64,000 nt of DNA. Source: Gordonia sp. X0973 (GTDB lineage Bacteria; Actinomycetota; Actinomycetes; Mycobacteriales; Mycobacteriaceae). Below are positions 16,759 through 24,780 of this stretch, one piece after another; positions within the stretch are counted from its first letter, which is position 1; every line of letters starts with the position of its first letter. The notes under the pieces were generated by a model, which made no database searches, had not been told where the DNA came from, and saw nothing but the letters and a program-made list of their open reading frames with translations. Location: positions 682,001-746,000 of the forward strand of contig NZ_CP054691.1 of NCBI RefSeq assembly GCF_013348785.1, read 5' to 3'. The position numbers and the translations under genes were made by a program.

Positions 16759-17310
16759 ATGAGCGCAACTTCAGTCGTCTCGCCGATCCAGGCCGGCACC
16801 TGGGCCATCGACCCCGCCCACTCCACCGTCGGCTTCTCCGTGAAGCATCTGATGGTCAGCAAGGTGCGCGGCAAGTTCGACACCTTCTCCGGCACCATCA
16901 CCGTCGCGCAGGACGGCACGCCGTCGGTGGCCGCCGAGATCGACGTCACCTCGATCAACACCGGCAACGACCAGCGCGACGGTCATATCCGCAGCGCCGA
17001 CTTCTTCGACGCGGAGAAGTACCCCAAGGCCACCTTCGTCAGCACCGGCGTCCGCCCGGACGGCGACGACTACGTGCTCACCGGCGACTTCACCCTCAAG
17101 GGAGTGACCAAGCCGGTCGAACTCGAGCTGGAGTTCAACGGCGTGAACCCCGGTATGGGCCACGGCCCGGTCGCGGGCTTCGAGGCCAAGACCGTGATCA
17201 ATCGCAAGGACTTCGGCATCGACATCGAGATGCCGCTCGAGGGTGGCGGGGTCGTCGTCGGCGACAAGATCACCATCACCCTGGAGATCGAAGCCGGGCT
17301 GCAGGCCTGA
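16759..17310 (+). CDS. YceI-family lipid/isoprenoid-binding protein
   Basis: 183 residues covering one complete YceI lipocalin-like barrel. Landmarks are WAIDPAHSTVGFSVKHLMVS, RSADFFDAEKYPKATF, GDFTLKGVTKPVELE and INRKDFGI. There is no signal peptide, so it is a cytoplasmic member. Family members bind polyisoprenoids or amphiphilic lipids. AAGGAGTCCACC before ATG 16759 is a strong ribosome binding site. A perfect inverted repeat upstream suggests a dedicated repressor. Confidence 0.93.
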   Translation: MSATSVVSPIQAGTWAIDPAHSTVGFSVKHLMVSKVRGKFDTFSGTITVAQDGTPSVAAEIDVTSINTGNDQRDGHIRSADFFDAEKYPKATFVSTGVRPDGDDYVLTGDFTLKGVTKPVELELEFNGVNPGMGHGPVAGFEAKTVINRKDFGIDIEMPLEGGGVVVGDKITITLEIEAGLQA

Positions 17311-17329
17311 GCCACAGCCATTCGTCTAC

Positions 17330-17370
17330 CTGAATATGTTCTTGCCCACACTGAACTGAACATGTTCTAG
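17330..17370. promoter_or_regulatory. Two tandem near-palindromes upstream of adenylate cyclase
   Basis: CTGAATATGTTCTTG (17331) and CTGAACATGTTCTAG (17356) are similar sites 25 bases apart. The second resembles the KstR site at 14261 but has C instead of T at the first fixed position. Two spaced, related sites suggest cooperative binding of a TetR-type regulator controlling the cyclase gene or terminating yceI control. Confidence 0.35.
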
Positions 17371-17424
17371 GGCACCGGCCGCGCGTCCACTAAAGTCAGG
17401 AGAACACCTGACGGAGGAGGACGC

Positions 17425-19152
17425 GTGGCCGGACGTGATTCCGCCGCTGGCGTCCAGCGACTTCATTTCGCCGAGAAGGTGCGGATGCTGCACCAGGCGG
17501 ACATGGTCGGCTTCGATCACCGTTCGTGGTCGGGGCTGACCGACGAGCAGCGCAAGCGAATCGGTACGCGGGCGCTGACCGCATCCGGGCTGGGGCTGGT
17601 CGGTGGCAACGCGCTGATCGGCATCGAGACCTTTCTCATGGTCCAGCTGGCCCTCAACGGCGGCCAGTTCAGCAGGATGCTCGCGCTCGACACCCCGGTA
17701 CTGACGGCGATGGTGCTGGCCCTGCTCGTCGGCGCCGTCCTGAACGTGGTGTTCGGCCTGGTGGCACTGCGTCCCCACGTCAATTGGTTCCTCTCCGGTG
17801 CCCCGCCCGAGCCGGGCCGCGTCGCGGCGATCCAGAAGATCCCCATCCGCCAGGTCTCCGGCACCATGCTGGCCTGGGCGATCTCGCTGGGCCTCTACCT
17901 CGTCTTCGCCCTCGCCCTCGGCCGCGGCGTGCGTGAATTCGTCGTCGTCGCCGGGGCGTTCTCGCTGGCCGCGGTGGCCAGCGGCTGTATGACCTACCTC
18001 TTCGCCGAGCGGGCCGCGCGCCCGCTCTCGGTGATGGCGCTCAGCGATCAGGCGACCGTCGACGTCAAGTACAGCGTCCGGGCAAGACTGCTCGCCGTGT
18101 GGCTGGTCTCGTCGGCCGTCCCGATGGCCGGTCTGCTCGGCGTCAACATCGGTCGCTGGATCGAGTTGCTGCCGCCGACGGTGGGCAAGGTCGACTGGGT
18201 CAGCGTCGTCGTCGCGCTGATCGGCCTGGCCGGCGGCACCCGGATCGTGCTCCTCGTCGGCGGAACCCTCGTCGACCCGCTCGACGAGCTCTCCGACGCG
18301 ATGACCGACGTCCACCACGGCGACCTCGACGTGCGCGTCCCTGTGTACGACAACTCCGAACTCGGGGTGCTGCAGCACGGGTTCAACCAGATGGTCGCCG
18401 GATTGGCCGAGCGGGAGCGCGTGCGCGACCTGTTCGCGCGCCACGTCGGGTCGACGGTCGCCGAGCACGCCCTGGCCCGCGGCGACGAGATGTCCGGCGG
18501 CACGACACCGTCGGTGGGCGTGCTCTTCGTCGACATCACCGGGTCGACGATGATCGGCGCCACCCTCGACCCGGAGGCGGTTGCCGGGCTCCTCAATAGG
18601 TTCTTCACGATCGTCGCCGAGGTCGTCGACGCCCACTCGGGATTCATCAACAAGTTCGAGGGCGACGCGGCGCTGGCCATCTTCGGCGCGCCCGTCGCAC
18701 TCGACGATGCCGCCGCGGCCGCGCTGGCCGCCTCTCGAGACCTGGCCGACCGGTTGCGGGAGGAACTGCCGATCTCGTGGGGGATCGGCGTCTCGCACGG
18801 GACCGTGTTCGCCGGCGATATCGGGGCGCAGACCCGATACGAGTACACCGTCATCGGTGATCCGGTCAACGAGAGCGCCCGGCTATCCGAGTTGGCGAAG
18901 GATGCGAAGGTGCCGGTCGTCGCGAGCGGTGATGCGGTGCAGGTGGCCGGCGACGAGGCGCAGAACTGGGTCCGACGCGGTGCCTATCGGCTGCGCGGGC
19001 GGCCCGATGAGACCGAGTTGTACCTGCCCGCCTCGGTTGTCGCCGAGATCGACGAGCGGCCCGCGACCTCGCTCACCGTCGGCGAATTGGTCCGTGGATT
19101 CACCCGGCTGCCCTTCCAGCGGGCCGCCGCGCGTCGTCGGGTGCGGGGCTGA
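17425..19152 (+). CDS. Membrane class III adenylate cyclase with HAMP domain
   Basis: 575 residues. Six hydrophobic helices lie between residues 45 and 290, a HAMP segment (DPLDELSDAM to QHGFNQMV, about 290-340) follows, and a class III cyclase domain occupies about 350-535. Catalytic residues are present: FVDITGST (metal Asp), NKFEGDAAL (Lys and second Asp) and VIGDPVNESARL (Asn and Arg). The layout matches the Rv1318c/Rv1319c/Rv1320c/Rv3645 group of M. tuberculosis. It should make cAMP from ATP at the inner membrane in response to a membrane signal. A CRP site elsewhere in the window (30641) is a possible downstream target. GTG start at 17425 follows GGAGGAGGAC. Confidence 0.93.
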   Translation: MAGRDSAAGVQRLHFAEKVRMLHQADMVGFDHRSWSGLTDEQRKRIGTRALTASGLGLVGGNALIGIETFLMVQLALNGGQFSRMLALDTPVLTAMVLALLVGAVLNVVFGLVALRPHVNWFLSGAPPEPGRVAAIQKIPIRQVSGTMLAWAISLGLYLVFALALGRGVREFVVVAGAFSLAAVASGCMTYLFAERAARPLSVMALSDQATVDVKYSVRARLLAVWLVSSAVPMAGLLGVNIGRWIELLPPTVGKVDWVSVVVALIGLAGGTRIVLLVGGTLVDPLDELSDAMTDVHHGDLDVRVPVYDNSELGVLQHGFNQMVAGLAERERVRDLFARHVGSTVAEHALARGDEMSGGTTPSVGVLFVDITGSTMIGATLDPEAVAGLLNRFFTIVAEVVDAHSGFINKFEGDAALAIFGAPVALDDAAAAALAASRDLADRLREELPISWGIGVSHGTVFAGDIGAQTRYEYTVIGDPVNESARLSELAKDAKVPVVASGDAVQVAGDEAQNWVRRGAYRLRGRPDETELYLPASVVAEIDERPATSLTVGELVRGFTRLPFQRAAARRRVRG

Positions 19153-19156
19153 TCGC

Positions 19157-19498
19157 ATGGCGAGTCGCGAGGAGTTGGCCGGCCGGTTGCGTGAGATGCT
19201 GCGCGAGGAGCCGGTGACGCGCGAGATCTCGATGTTCGGCGGGCGCGCATTCATGGTCGACGAGAAGATGGCCTGTTGTGCGATGAAGAACGGCGACCTG
19301 TTGTTGCGCGTCGCGGCCGATGAGCATGCCGAGTTGGTGACGCGCGCCGGTGCCGAGCAGGCGCAGATGGGTGCCGGGCGGGAGATGGGACCCGGGTGGA
19401 TCATCGTCTCCGCGACGGTCCTCGGTGACGATTCCGAACTCGAACCCTGGGTGGAGAAGGCGCTCGAATACAACCGCGAGGCGACCGGCCGGGGCTGA
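19157..19498 (+). CDS. TfoX N-terminal-domain protein
   Basis: 113 residues, all TfoX_N domain: MASREELAGRLREML, MFGGRAFMVDEKMACC, LLLRV and GPGWIIVS follow the family order. In actinobacteria such stand-alone domains have no proven role; the name comes from the competence regulator of gamma-proteobacteria and should not be read as function. It starts four bases after the cyclase stop, so it is co-transcribed with the cyclase. Confidence 0.85.
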   Translation: MASREELAGRLREMLREEPVTREISMFGGRAFMVDEKMACCAMKNGDLLLRVAADEHAELVTRAGAEQAQMGAGREMGPGWIIVSATVLGDDSELEPWVEKALEYNREATGRG

Positions 19499-19532
19499 TT
19501 CCCGACCGGTCGTCCGCGGTCGCTGGTCGGTC

Positions 19533-19904
19533 CTATTCGACGGGCATTTCCGGGCCGACGTACTCCTGCACCTTGACCGCTTTGCCGTCCTTGACGTCGA
19601 CGATCTGGATCACATGCAGGCGCATGGGGTTACCCGCCAGGGCGATGCTGATGAAGCACTGGTTGATGAAGCCGTTCTCGGTGAAGGTGAGGCCGCGGGC
19701 TTCGAAATGCGGGCCGTCGCCGCCGGCGCGACGACGAGCATCCTCGACGGCCTGCTGCACGGTGACCCACTTGTCGTCGGTGCTGTGCCAGACCTGGCAG
19801 TCCTCGGTGCACATGTCGGCGAACTGGTCGAGGTCGTTGAGCGCCACGGCCCAGCGCTCACCCAATGCGCGGGTGGCCTCGTCGGTGGTGATGGTTGCGG
19901 TCAT
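19533..19904 (-). CDS. SnoaL/NTF2-like fold protein
   Basis: 123 residues with the cone-shaped NTF2-like pattern: a helical N-terminus (RWAVALNDLDQFADMCTED), then beta strands with CQVWHSTDDKWV and a C-terminal strand VKVQEYVGPE. The family includes ketosteroid isomerase-like enzymes and ligand binders; the substrate is unknown. It converges with the TfoX_N gene. An inverted repeat lies 40 bases upstream. Confidence 0.75.
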   Translation of the reverse strand: MTATITTDEATRALGERWAVALNDLDQFADMCTEDCQVWHSTDDKWVTVQQAVEDARRRAGGDGPHFEARGLTFTENGFINQCFISIALAGNPMRLHVIQIVDVKDGKAVKVQEYVGPEMPVE

Positions 19905-19943
19905 GGTCGGTCCGTCCTGTTCGTGAGCGTGGTCACCGCGATC

Positions 19944-19961
19944 GAGTGACCGGTGTCACTC
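19944..19961. promoter_or_regulatory. Inverted repeat upstream of the SnoaL-like gene
   Basis: GAGTGAC-CGGT-GTCACTC has perfect 7-bp arms around a four-base centre, 40 bases before the start of the minus-strand SnoaL-like gene. It is a good operator candidate for a dimeric repressor. Confidence 0.45.
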
Positions 19962-20094
19962 ATAGTGGGGCGCATCACACCGGCCGAGTGTCTAAGTTTC
20001 GCGACAGTTCCCGGCGGCGTATCGGGACGGCCGATGGTCGGGGCGGTCCGGTGGGGTGGTCGAGTAGGTCGATGGTGGTCAGGCCGATCCGATG

Positions 20095-20143
20095 GGTGGT
20101 CGAGTGGATCCGAGCCGCTAGGCGAGGAACCGTATCGAGACCC
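20095..20143 (+). repeat. Dispersed repeat, copy 1
   Basis: About 49 bases: it opens GGTGGTCGAGTGG, has the core GAGCCGCTAGGCGAG and closes GTATCGAGACCC. The two ends are imperfect inverted repeats of each other and the core can fold as a hairpin around CTAG, so the unit resembles a REP-type element. Confidence 0.8.
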
Positions 20144-20196
20144 GGCGGTCTGATGGTGGTCGGGTCGGTCTGATGGGTGGTCGTGTCGGGCCCAGT

Positions 20197-20246
20197 GGGT
20201 GGTCGAGTGGATCCGAGGCGCTAGCCGAGGAACCGTATCGAGACCC
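20197..20246 (+). repeat. Dispersed repeat, copy 2
   Basis: Same unit and orientation as the copy at 20095, about 100 bases further on, with core GAGGCGCTAGCCGAG and the end GTATCGAGACCC. Differences between the two are limited to a few bases in the core. Confidence 0.8.
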
Positions 20247-20418
20247 GGCGAGACGACCTCGCCAACCCGCCACGCCACGTGATCACCGCAGGCCAACACG
20301 ATATTCAAGGCTTGTCAGACCCCGGTTGTAGGGTGAAACCAGATCAATCAACACACACGAATTAGTACGTACACACATACGACAAACAGACCACAACACG
20401 TTGATCGGGGGGGATCAG

Positions 20419-22008
20419 ATGGACACCACAGAACTCGACCAGTTCGTGGCGATGCTGGCCGATGACCTGACACCGACCGCGGCCGAAACCGGCAGCGGGG
20501 TGGGGTTCGTGTTGGCCTCAGCCGAGGCGGTCGTCGACGACGACAAGTTGGCGGCGATCATGACCGCCGGATTCCGCATGGTGGCGATCGGGAACTATCT
20601 GATGGCCGCCGCCGCGGATCGGGCCCACGCCATCGGAGTCCCGGCCCGACAAAACCTCAAGACCGGCCGCGACCTGTTGGGCCAACTCCCGCTGGCACCA
20701 GCAGCAGTCGCGCGGTTGGGCCGGCTGGCCGACAACCTTGCCGCGTTACCCGACCTGGCCCGCGAAGTCCGCGACGGCGACCTCTCCCTCGAGCACGCCG
20801 ACGCGGTCATCCGCGGCCTCGGCCACGTGTCGAGCAGGTTGGATGTGAACGGTTTCGCGGAGAACAAGAACCAGATCAGTTCCGCCTTGTTGCAGGAAGC
20901 CCGTTGGGGCACCCCCGCCCAAGTAGCAGACAAGGCCCGCGCCCTTGCTCACGGGTTGGCTCCGGATCATCCACCGGTGATCGCGCCGGCGGAGAACCCG
21001 TTGCTCAACACCGCCACGGTGTCGCGTACTGATGAGGGTCGGGTGATGGTGGAGGCTGATCTGGACCAGCTGTCCGGGGAGAAACTGATCACCGCCCTCG
21101 ACGCCCTGTCGGCACCCAACAAGGATTTGCCCGACGGTGATCCGCGTACCCGGGGGCAACGTTTGGCCGACGGCCTGGTCGACATCGTTGACACCTATCT
21201 GGCCAACCCCGACCGACCAGTCTCGGGCGGGGTGGTGCCACACGTGACCCTCACCGTGCCCCTACCCACCCTCCTACCATCCGGTGGTGGTCGAGTCCCG
21301 TCGTCAGCGGCACCGTCGGTGTTGGGTGGGGGTCTCGATACACCGTGTTCGGCTAGCGCCTCACCCGGCACTCGACCACCCACCGGACGTCCGACTGTGA
21401 TGGTGGTCGATGCCTCGACAGCGGCCGCACCCGACGGGCGGAAGACGGCGGCCCAGGGCTGCGACGATGATCGAACATCACAGGTGGTCGGTGAGTCCCC
21501 GCCACGGTGGTCGAGTGGCTTCGAGGCGCTAGCCGAGAAGTCGTATCGAGACCCCCACACCACGATCGCGCACCTCGGGTTCACCGGGGCGGTATCGACC
21601 TCCCAGGCTCGTGCACTGTGCTGCGGCAACCCAGAGTTGACCGCGATCGTGATGGCCGATGGGATACCGATCGATGTGAAACCCACCGCCCGTTTCGCCA
21701 CCGGTGCCCTGCGCAAAGCCCTGATCGCCCGCGATCGTGGGTGTCAGTTCCCCGGCTGCGGCACACCCCCGGCGTGGACCCAAGCCCACCACATCCAGCA
21801 CTGGGCCGATGGCGGCCCAACGATCTTGTCGAACCTGGTGCTGCTGTGCTCGCGCCATCACCACACCTCCATCCACACCCAAGGCTGGGAAGTCACCATC
21901 GGCGCCGACGGACACCCCTGGTTCCGCCCACCCCACACAACCACCGAACGGAAGGACTGGATGCCCTGCCACCAACGACGCAGCCACACACTCACCCTCG
22001 CCGCCTAA
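20419..22008 (+). CDS. DUF222 and HNH endonuclease protein (13E12 type) carrying repeat insertions
   Basis: 529 residues from ATG 20419 (MDTTELDQF), chosen for the GGGGGGATC upstream. DUF222 covers about residues 1-300. A variable linker of roughly 300-385 follows, then an HNH domain at about 435-490 with all expected parts: GCQFPGCG, THE His pair in QAHHIQHWADGG, NLVLLCSRHH. The cysteines and histidines for zinc and catalysis are intact, so it should be an active nuclease. The linker is encoded partly by two in-frame copies of the dispersed repeat in opposite orientations (residues about 304-321 and 362-379). The biological role of the 13E12 family is not established. Confidence 0.9.
   Translation: MDTTELDQFVAMLADDLTPTAAETGSGVGFVLASAEAVVDDDKLAAIMTAGFRMVAIGNYLMAAAADRAHAIGVPARQNLKTGRDLLGQLPLAPAAVARLGRLADNLAALPDLAREVRDGDLSLEHADAVIRGLGHVSSRLDVNGFAENKNQISSALLQEARWGTPAQVADKARALAHGLAPDHPPVIAPAENPLLNTATVSRTDEGRVMVEADLDQLSGEKLITALDALSAPNKDLPDGDPRTRGQRLADGLVDIVDTYLANPDRPVSGGVVPHVTLTVPLPTLLPSGGGRVPSSAAPSVLGGGLDTPCSASASPGTRPPTGRPTVMVVDASTAAAPDGRKTAAQGCDDDRTSQVVGESPPRWSSGFEALAEKSYRDPHTTIAHLGFTGAVSTSQARALCCGNPELTAIVMADGIPIDVKPTARFATGALRKALIARDRGCQFPGCGTPPAWTQAHHIQHWADGGPTILSNLVLLCSRHHHTSIHTQGWEVTIGADGHPWFRPPHTTTERKDWMPCHQRRSHTLTLAA
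21330..21383 (-). repeat. Dispersed repeat inside the DUF222-HNH coding region, inverted copy
   Basis: GGGTCTCGATACACC opens and CACTCGACCACC closes this copy, with GGCTAGCGCCT in the centre, the reverse complement orientation of the 20095 unit. It is read through in frame as a low-complexity linker segment (TPCSASASPGTRP). Confidence 0.75.
21506..21554 (+). repeat. Dispersed repeat inside the DUF222-HNH coding region, direct copy
   Basis: GGTGGTCGAGTGGCTTC opens and TATCGAGACCC closes this copy. It is translated in frame as RWSSGFEALAEKSYRDP. It lies about 120 bases after the inverted copy in the same linker. Confidence 0.85.
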
Positions 22009-22045
22009 ACAGCCAGCCCAGCCCCAGTACCCGATCCGGCTCGCT

Positions 22046-22095
22046 GGGTCTCGATACAAATTCTCGGCTAGCGCCTCGAATCCACTCGACCACCC
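22046..22095 (-). repeat. Dispersed repeat just downstream of the first DUF222-HNH gene
   Basis: Reverse-orientation copy: GGGTCTCGATACAAATTCTC, GGCTAGCGCCTCG and CACTCGACCACCC. It begins 37 bases after the DUF222-HNH stop codon. With the copies at 20095/20197 it brackets the gene by oppositely oriented repeats. Confidence 0.82.
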
Positions 22096-22223
22096 AGCGG
22101 GACGCACGACCACCCGCCAGACCGACACGACCACCATCACTCGACCACCCATAAGCGACCCGCCGCCTCGACGGGCCCGCACACGTCCTTTGAGAACTTC
22201 ACAACGAAAATGCCAGGCACCCA

Positions 22224-22268
22224 GGTCGGGGCCGGTCCACTGCGCATGACGCATGAACGGCCCCGACC
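22224..22268. terminator. Large hairpin between convergent DUF222-HNH and patatin genes
   Basis: GGTCGGGGCCG and CGGCCCCGACC form a perfect 11-bp stem separated by 23 bases, within which TGCG/CGCA adds a small inner stem. It sits 11 bases past the patatin stop and 216 bases past the DUF222-HNH stop. No clean U-tract adjoins it, so it may be an intrinsic-like or Rho-aided terminator. Confidence 0.5.
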
Positions 22269-22279
22269 CAGCCGGACGG

Positions 22280-23209
22280 CTATCCCGCTATCGCCCATGA
22301 CTCGGCGAGACCCTTGGCCAACTCGCGGCCTTGGTCCCAGCCGACTCGTGCGGCCGGGGCGCGGAGCGACAGGTTGGTGGCGTTGGTGCCGAAGTATCGC
22401 TCGGCATCGGCCGGGGGCACCACCGTCTCGACCGTGCTGCCGCTCGCGCGGAGATCCTCGACCTGGTAGGCGAGTCGCACCTTCCACTCCTCGGGGAGCA
22501 GCGACCGTCCGCCGAGAGGGGAGAGCACCAGGACGTGGCCGTAGCCGCGCGCCAAGTCGGCGTTCTCCGCATTCGAGCGGTACCCGCCGTCGAGGTAGTG
22601 ACGATCATCGATTCGATACGCGGCACCACCCGAGCAACTCGCGGCAACGGCGTCAACGAGGTCGACGCCGCTGCTGCCGTCGAATACGACGGGTTCGCCG
22701 GTACCCGCGTCGACCGCGGTGATGAGCGTCCGGCGCTTCGGCCAATCGTGCGGGGCGAAGCGGCTGGCGACGGTTCGGCGCCACCAGTCTCGCCGCTCGT
22801 CGTCGTGCGACGCCGGGTCGTCGAGGGCCGCGGCACCGATGCGACGACGGAAGTCGGCGAAGTCGGCGGAGGCCTCGGCCGTCGAGATGAGCCGGTTGAG
22901 GTGATCCGGCGTGAGTGCCCGGCGTCGATTGGGGTTGGTCATGGCCGACTCGATCTGGCGGATGGTCTCCGGATCGATGATGTCGGAATAGAGTTCGGCC
23001 GGATCCTTGGCACCGATCTGAGCCGCGGCGGTGGAACCGGCCGACGTCCCGACGACGAGGTCGGCGTCGCGTACGTCGATGCCCGCGCCGCGCAGCCCGG
23101 CCATGACGCCGATGAGCCAGGCATTGCCCGTCGCCGCGCCGCCGCCGAGCACAAGCGCCCGCCGGTGGTCGGTCGAAGGATGGTCGGTTGAAGAGAGTGA
23201 TGAGTTCAT
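22280..23209 (-). CDS. Patatin-like phospholipase/acyl hydrolase
   Basis: 309 residues from ATG 23209 (MNSSLSSTDH), preceded by AAAGGG. The patatin motifs are LGGGAATGNAWLIG (oxyanion hole), GTSAGS (nucleophile Ser near residue 62) and LDGGY (catalytic Asp near residue 203). There is no signal peptide, so it acts inside the cell or at the membrane face. The substrate is probably a phospholipid or acyl ester. A 19-codon open frame with a strong ribosome binding site lies in its leader (see 23253). Confidence 0.87.
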   Translation of the reverse strand: MNSSLSSTDHPSTDHRRALVLGGGAATGNAWLIGVMAGLRGAGIDVRDADLVVGTSAGSTAAAQIGAKDPAELYSDIIDPETIRQIESAMTNPNRRRALTPDHLNRLISTAEASADFADFRRRIGAAALDDPASHDDERRDWWRRTVASRFAPHDWPKRRTLITAVDAGTGEPVVFDGSSGVDLVDAVAASCSGGAAYRIDDRHYLDGGYRSNAENADLARGYGHVLVLSPLGGRSLLPEEWKVRLAYQVEDLRASGSTVETVVPPADAERYFGTNATNLSLRAPAARVGWDQGRELAKGLAESWAIAG

Positions 23210-23252
23210 TGAGTCGCCCTTTGCGATATTGCGTGACGGGCGCTCCCAAGCG

Positions 23253-23312
23253 CTAGCTGCGCTGCACGATCGTGGACTGCACGGGAGCACCCGATGTCGG
23301 CACTGCGTTCAT
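23253..23312 (-). CDS. Possible leader peptide upstream of patatin gene
   Basis: A 19-residue frame (MNAVPTSGAPVQSTIVQRS) with an excellent ribosome binding site, GGGAGGTGAGACCC, immediately before its ATG. The stop is 43 bases before the patatin start. Between them AGCGCT-TGGG-AGCGCC can fold as a hairpin. The arrangement looks like an upstream ORF that could control patatin expression; no run of one rare amino acid suggests a specific signal. Supported only by the ribosome binding site and position. Confidence 0.4.
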   Translation of the reverse strand: MNAVPTSGAPVQSTIVQRS

Positions 23313-23441
23313 GGGTCTCACCTCCCTGTGGTCGGAACACGATCACGGCCATGTCTACCGGAAGCAAACGTCGAAGTCCACAGGTTTCCGCTTTGTGCCA
23401 GACTCGGTGCGGAGTCATGCGGCACGAGCAAGGATGGACCA

Positions 23442-24296
23442 ATGACATTCGACGTGGGCGATCAGTCCGGGCGGACCGCCATCATCACCGGCGCCAACAG
23501 CGGGCTGGGTAAGCAGACCGCGATCGCGTTGGCCAAAGCCGGCGCCGACGTGGTGATGGCCTGTCGGAACCTGGACAAGGCGAACGCCGCCGCCGCCGAG
23601 GTCGGACCGGGGGCGCGAGTCGAGCAGCTGGACTTGGCGAGCCTCGACTCGGTGCGCGACTTCGCCAACCGGGTCGACCGCGCCGACCTGTTGATCAACA
23701 ACGCCGGCGTGATGGCGGTCCCGCTGCGGCGAACCGCCGAGGGATTCGAGATGCAGTTCGGCACCAACCACCTGGGGCACTTCGCGCTGACCACGCTCCT
23801 GTTGGCGCAGGAGAAGGTGGCTGATCGGGTCGTCACGCTGTCGTCCTTCATGCACCGCCTGGGCAACCTCAAGTTCGACGACCTGAACTGGGAGCACCGT
23901 CGCTACGACCGGTGGCGGGCCTACGGCGACTCCAAACTGGCCAACCTGCTGTTCGGAAAGGAGCTGGCCAAGCGACTGGCCGATTCCGGGTCGTCGGTGA
24001 TCTCGACCATCGCCCACCCGGGCTACGCCGACACCGACCTGCAGTCGCACACCGAGTCCGTCCAAGACAAGGTGATGGTCCTGGGCAACAGGCTGCTCGC
24101 GCAGTCGGCGGCGGATGGCGCATTGCCGACGCTCTACGCGGCGACCAGCGGGAAGGCGCGCAACGGCGGCTTCTACGGGCCGACGAAGCTCTTCGGAATG
24201 CACGGCGCGCCGGGGCCGTCGCCGTATCGCAAGATCGCCGACGACGAGTCGGTGCGCGAACGCCTCTGGGAGGCGTCGCAGGCGCTGACCACCTAG
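23442..24296 (+). CDS. Short-chain dehydrogenase, retinol/WW-oxidoreductase-like
   Basis: 284 residues from ATG 23442, preceded by AAGGATGG. The NADP motif TGANSGLGKQTA is at about residues 15-26, NNAGVM at about 87 and LSSFMHR at about 130, with the catalytic YGDSK at about 160. The length and these motifs fit the family annotated as light-dependent protochlorophyllide reductase-like or retinol dehydrogenase-like oxidoreductases. Substrate unknown. It is divergent from the patatin gene. Confidence 0.85.
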   Translation: MTFDVGDQSGRTAIITGANSGLGKQTAIALAKAGADVVMACRNLDKANAAAAEVGPGARVEQLDLASLDSVRDFANRVDRADLLINNAGVMAVPLRRTAEGFEMQFGTNHLGHFALTTLLLAQEKVADRVVTLSSFMHRLGNLKFDDLNWEHRRYDRWRAYGDSKLANLLFGKELAKRLADSGSSVISTIAHPGYADTDLQSHTESVQDKVMVLGNRLLAQSAADGALPTLYAATSGKARNGGFYGPTKLFGMHGAPGPSPYRKIADDESVRERLWEASQALTT

Positions 24297-24300
24297 TCGA

Positions 24301-24780
24301 CTACTTGACGGTGAAACGCACCGCGTTCGAGGCCCCGGAGATCGAGTCGGTGACTCGGGCGATGTAGGTACCGGGGACGTTGAGCTTCCATGCGTACTTG
24401 AGTGTGCACTGCTTGGTCTTGTACGGACCGGGGGTCTTCGGACCCGAGATGCGGACCGTCATCTTGCACTCCGGGCCGCTGATCTGGTCGCCGGCGTCGA
24501 TCACCGAGTTCCACCGGACGCCGACCTTCGATCCGACGCGGTAGGCGCCGTTGGCCGCCCGGCTCGGCGAGTAGACCCACGTGTTGATCGATCGGACCCC
24601 GTTGGGGGCGTCCTTTCGGCCGAGTTTGCCGTAGTGCTTCGGGGTGTTGTCCGACGAGCCGCTGCCGGTGTCGAGGCCGCCGATGCTGCCGTCGGCGTGC
24701 ACGGGCGCCACTCCCAGCGCGATGGTCGCGGCGGCGGCCACGGGCAGGGCCAGGGATACGGAAAGAGCGGTGGGACGCAT
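24301..24780 (-). CDS. Secreted protein of unknown function
   Basis: 159 residues. The signal peptide runs from MRPTALSVSLALPVAAAA to about VAPVHA, so the product is exported. The mature part is beta-rich with two cysteines (PECKMTV and TKQCTLKY), probably one disulfide, and ends in a strand SNAVRFTVK like an immunoglobulin-type fold. No family named. The stop lies four bases from the convergent dehydrogenase stop. It may belong with the other small secreted protein at 8146 only in general style, not in sequence. Confidence 0.72.
   Translation of the reverse strand: MRPTALSVSLALPVAAAATIALGVAPVHADGSIGGLDTGSGSSDNTPKHYGKLGRKDAPNGVRSINTWVYSPSRAANGAYRVGSKVGVRWNSVIDAGDQISGPECKMTVRISGPKTPGPYKTKQCTLKYAWKLNVPGTYIARVTDSISGASNAVRFTVK

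Larger units (their letters stand above)
19962..20418. other. Gene-free stretch with dispersed repeats before the first DUF222-HNH gene
   Basis: No supported gene here. It contains two full copies of the dispersed repeat (20095 and 20197) plus degenerate fragments built on GGTGGTCGAGT, for example near 20055 and 20152. The last 120 bases are AT-richer (near 20340-20400) and probably hold the promoter of the DUF222-HNH gene; GGGGGGATC just before 20419 is its ribosome binding site. Confidence 0.6.

Noticed and set aside
17356..17369. A third perfect KstR site
   Set aside because: The first fixed T of TnnAACnnGTTnnA is C here; kept only as a related tandem site.
18581..19156. Long frame upstream of the TfoX_N gene
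   Set aside because: It lies out of frame within the adenylate cyclase gene; TfoX_N homology begins at ATG 19157.
20095..20246. Repeats as a CRISPR array
   Set aside because: Units are palindromic, occur singly or in pairs at irregular distances and in both orientations, without spacers or cas genes.
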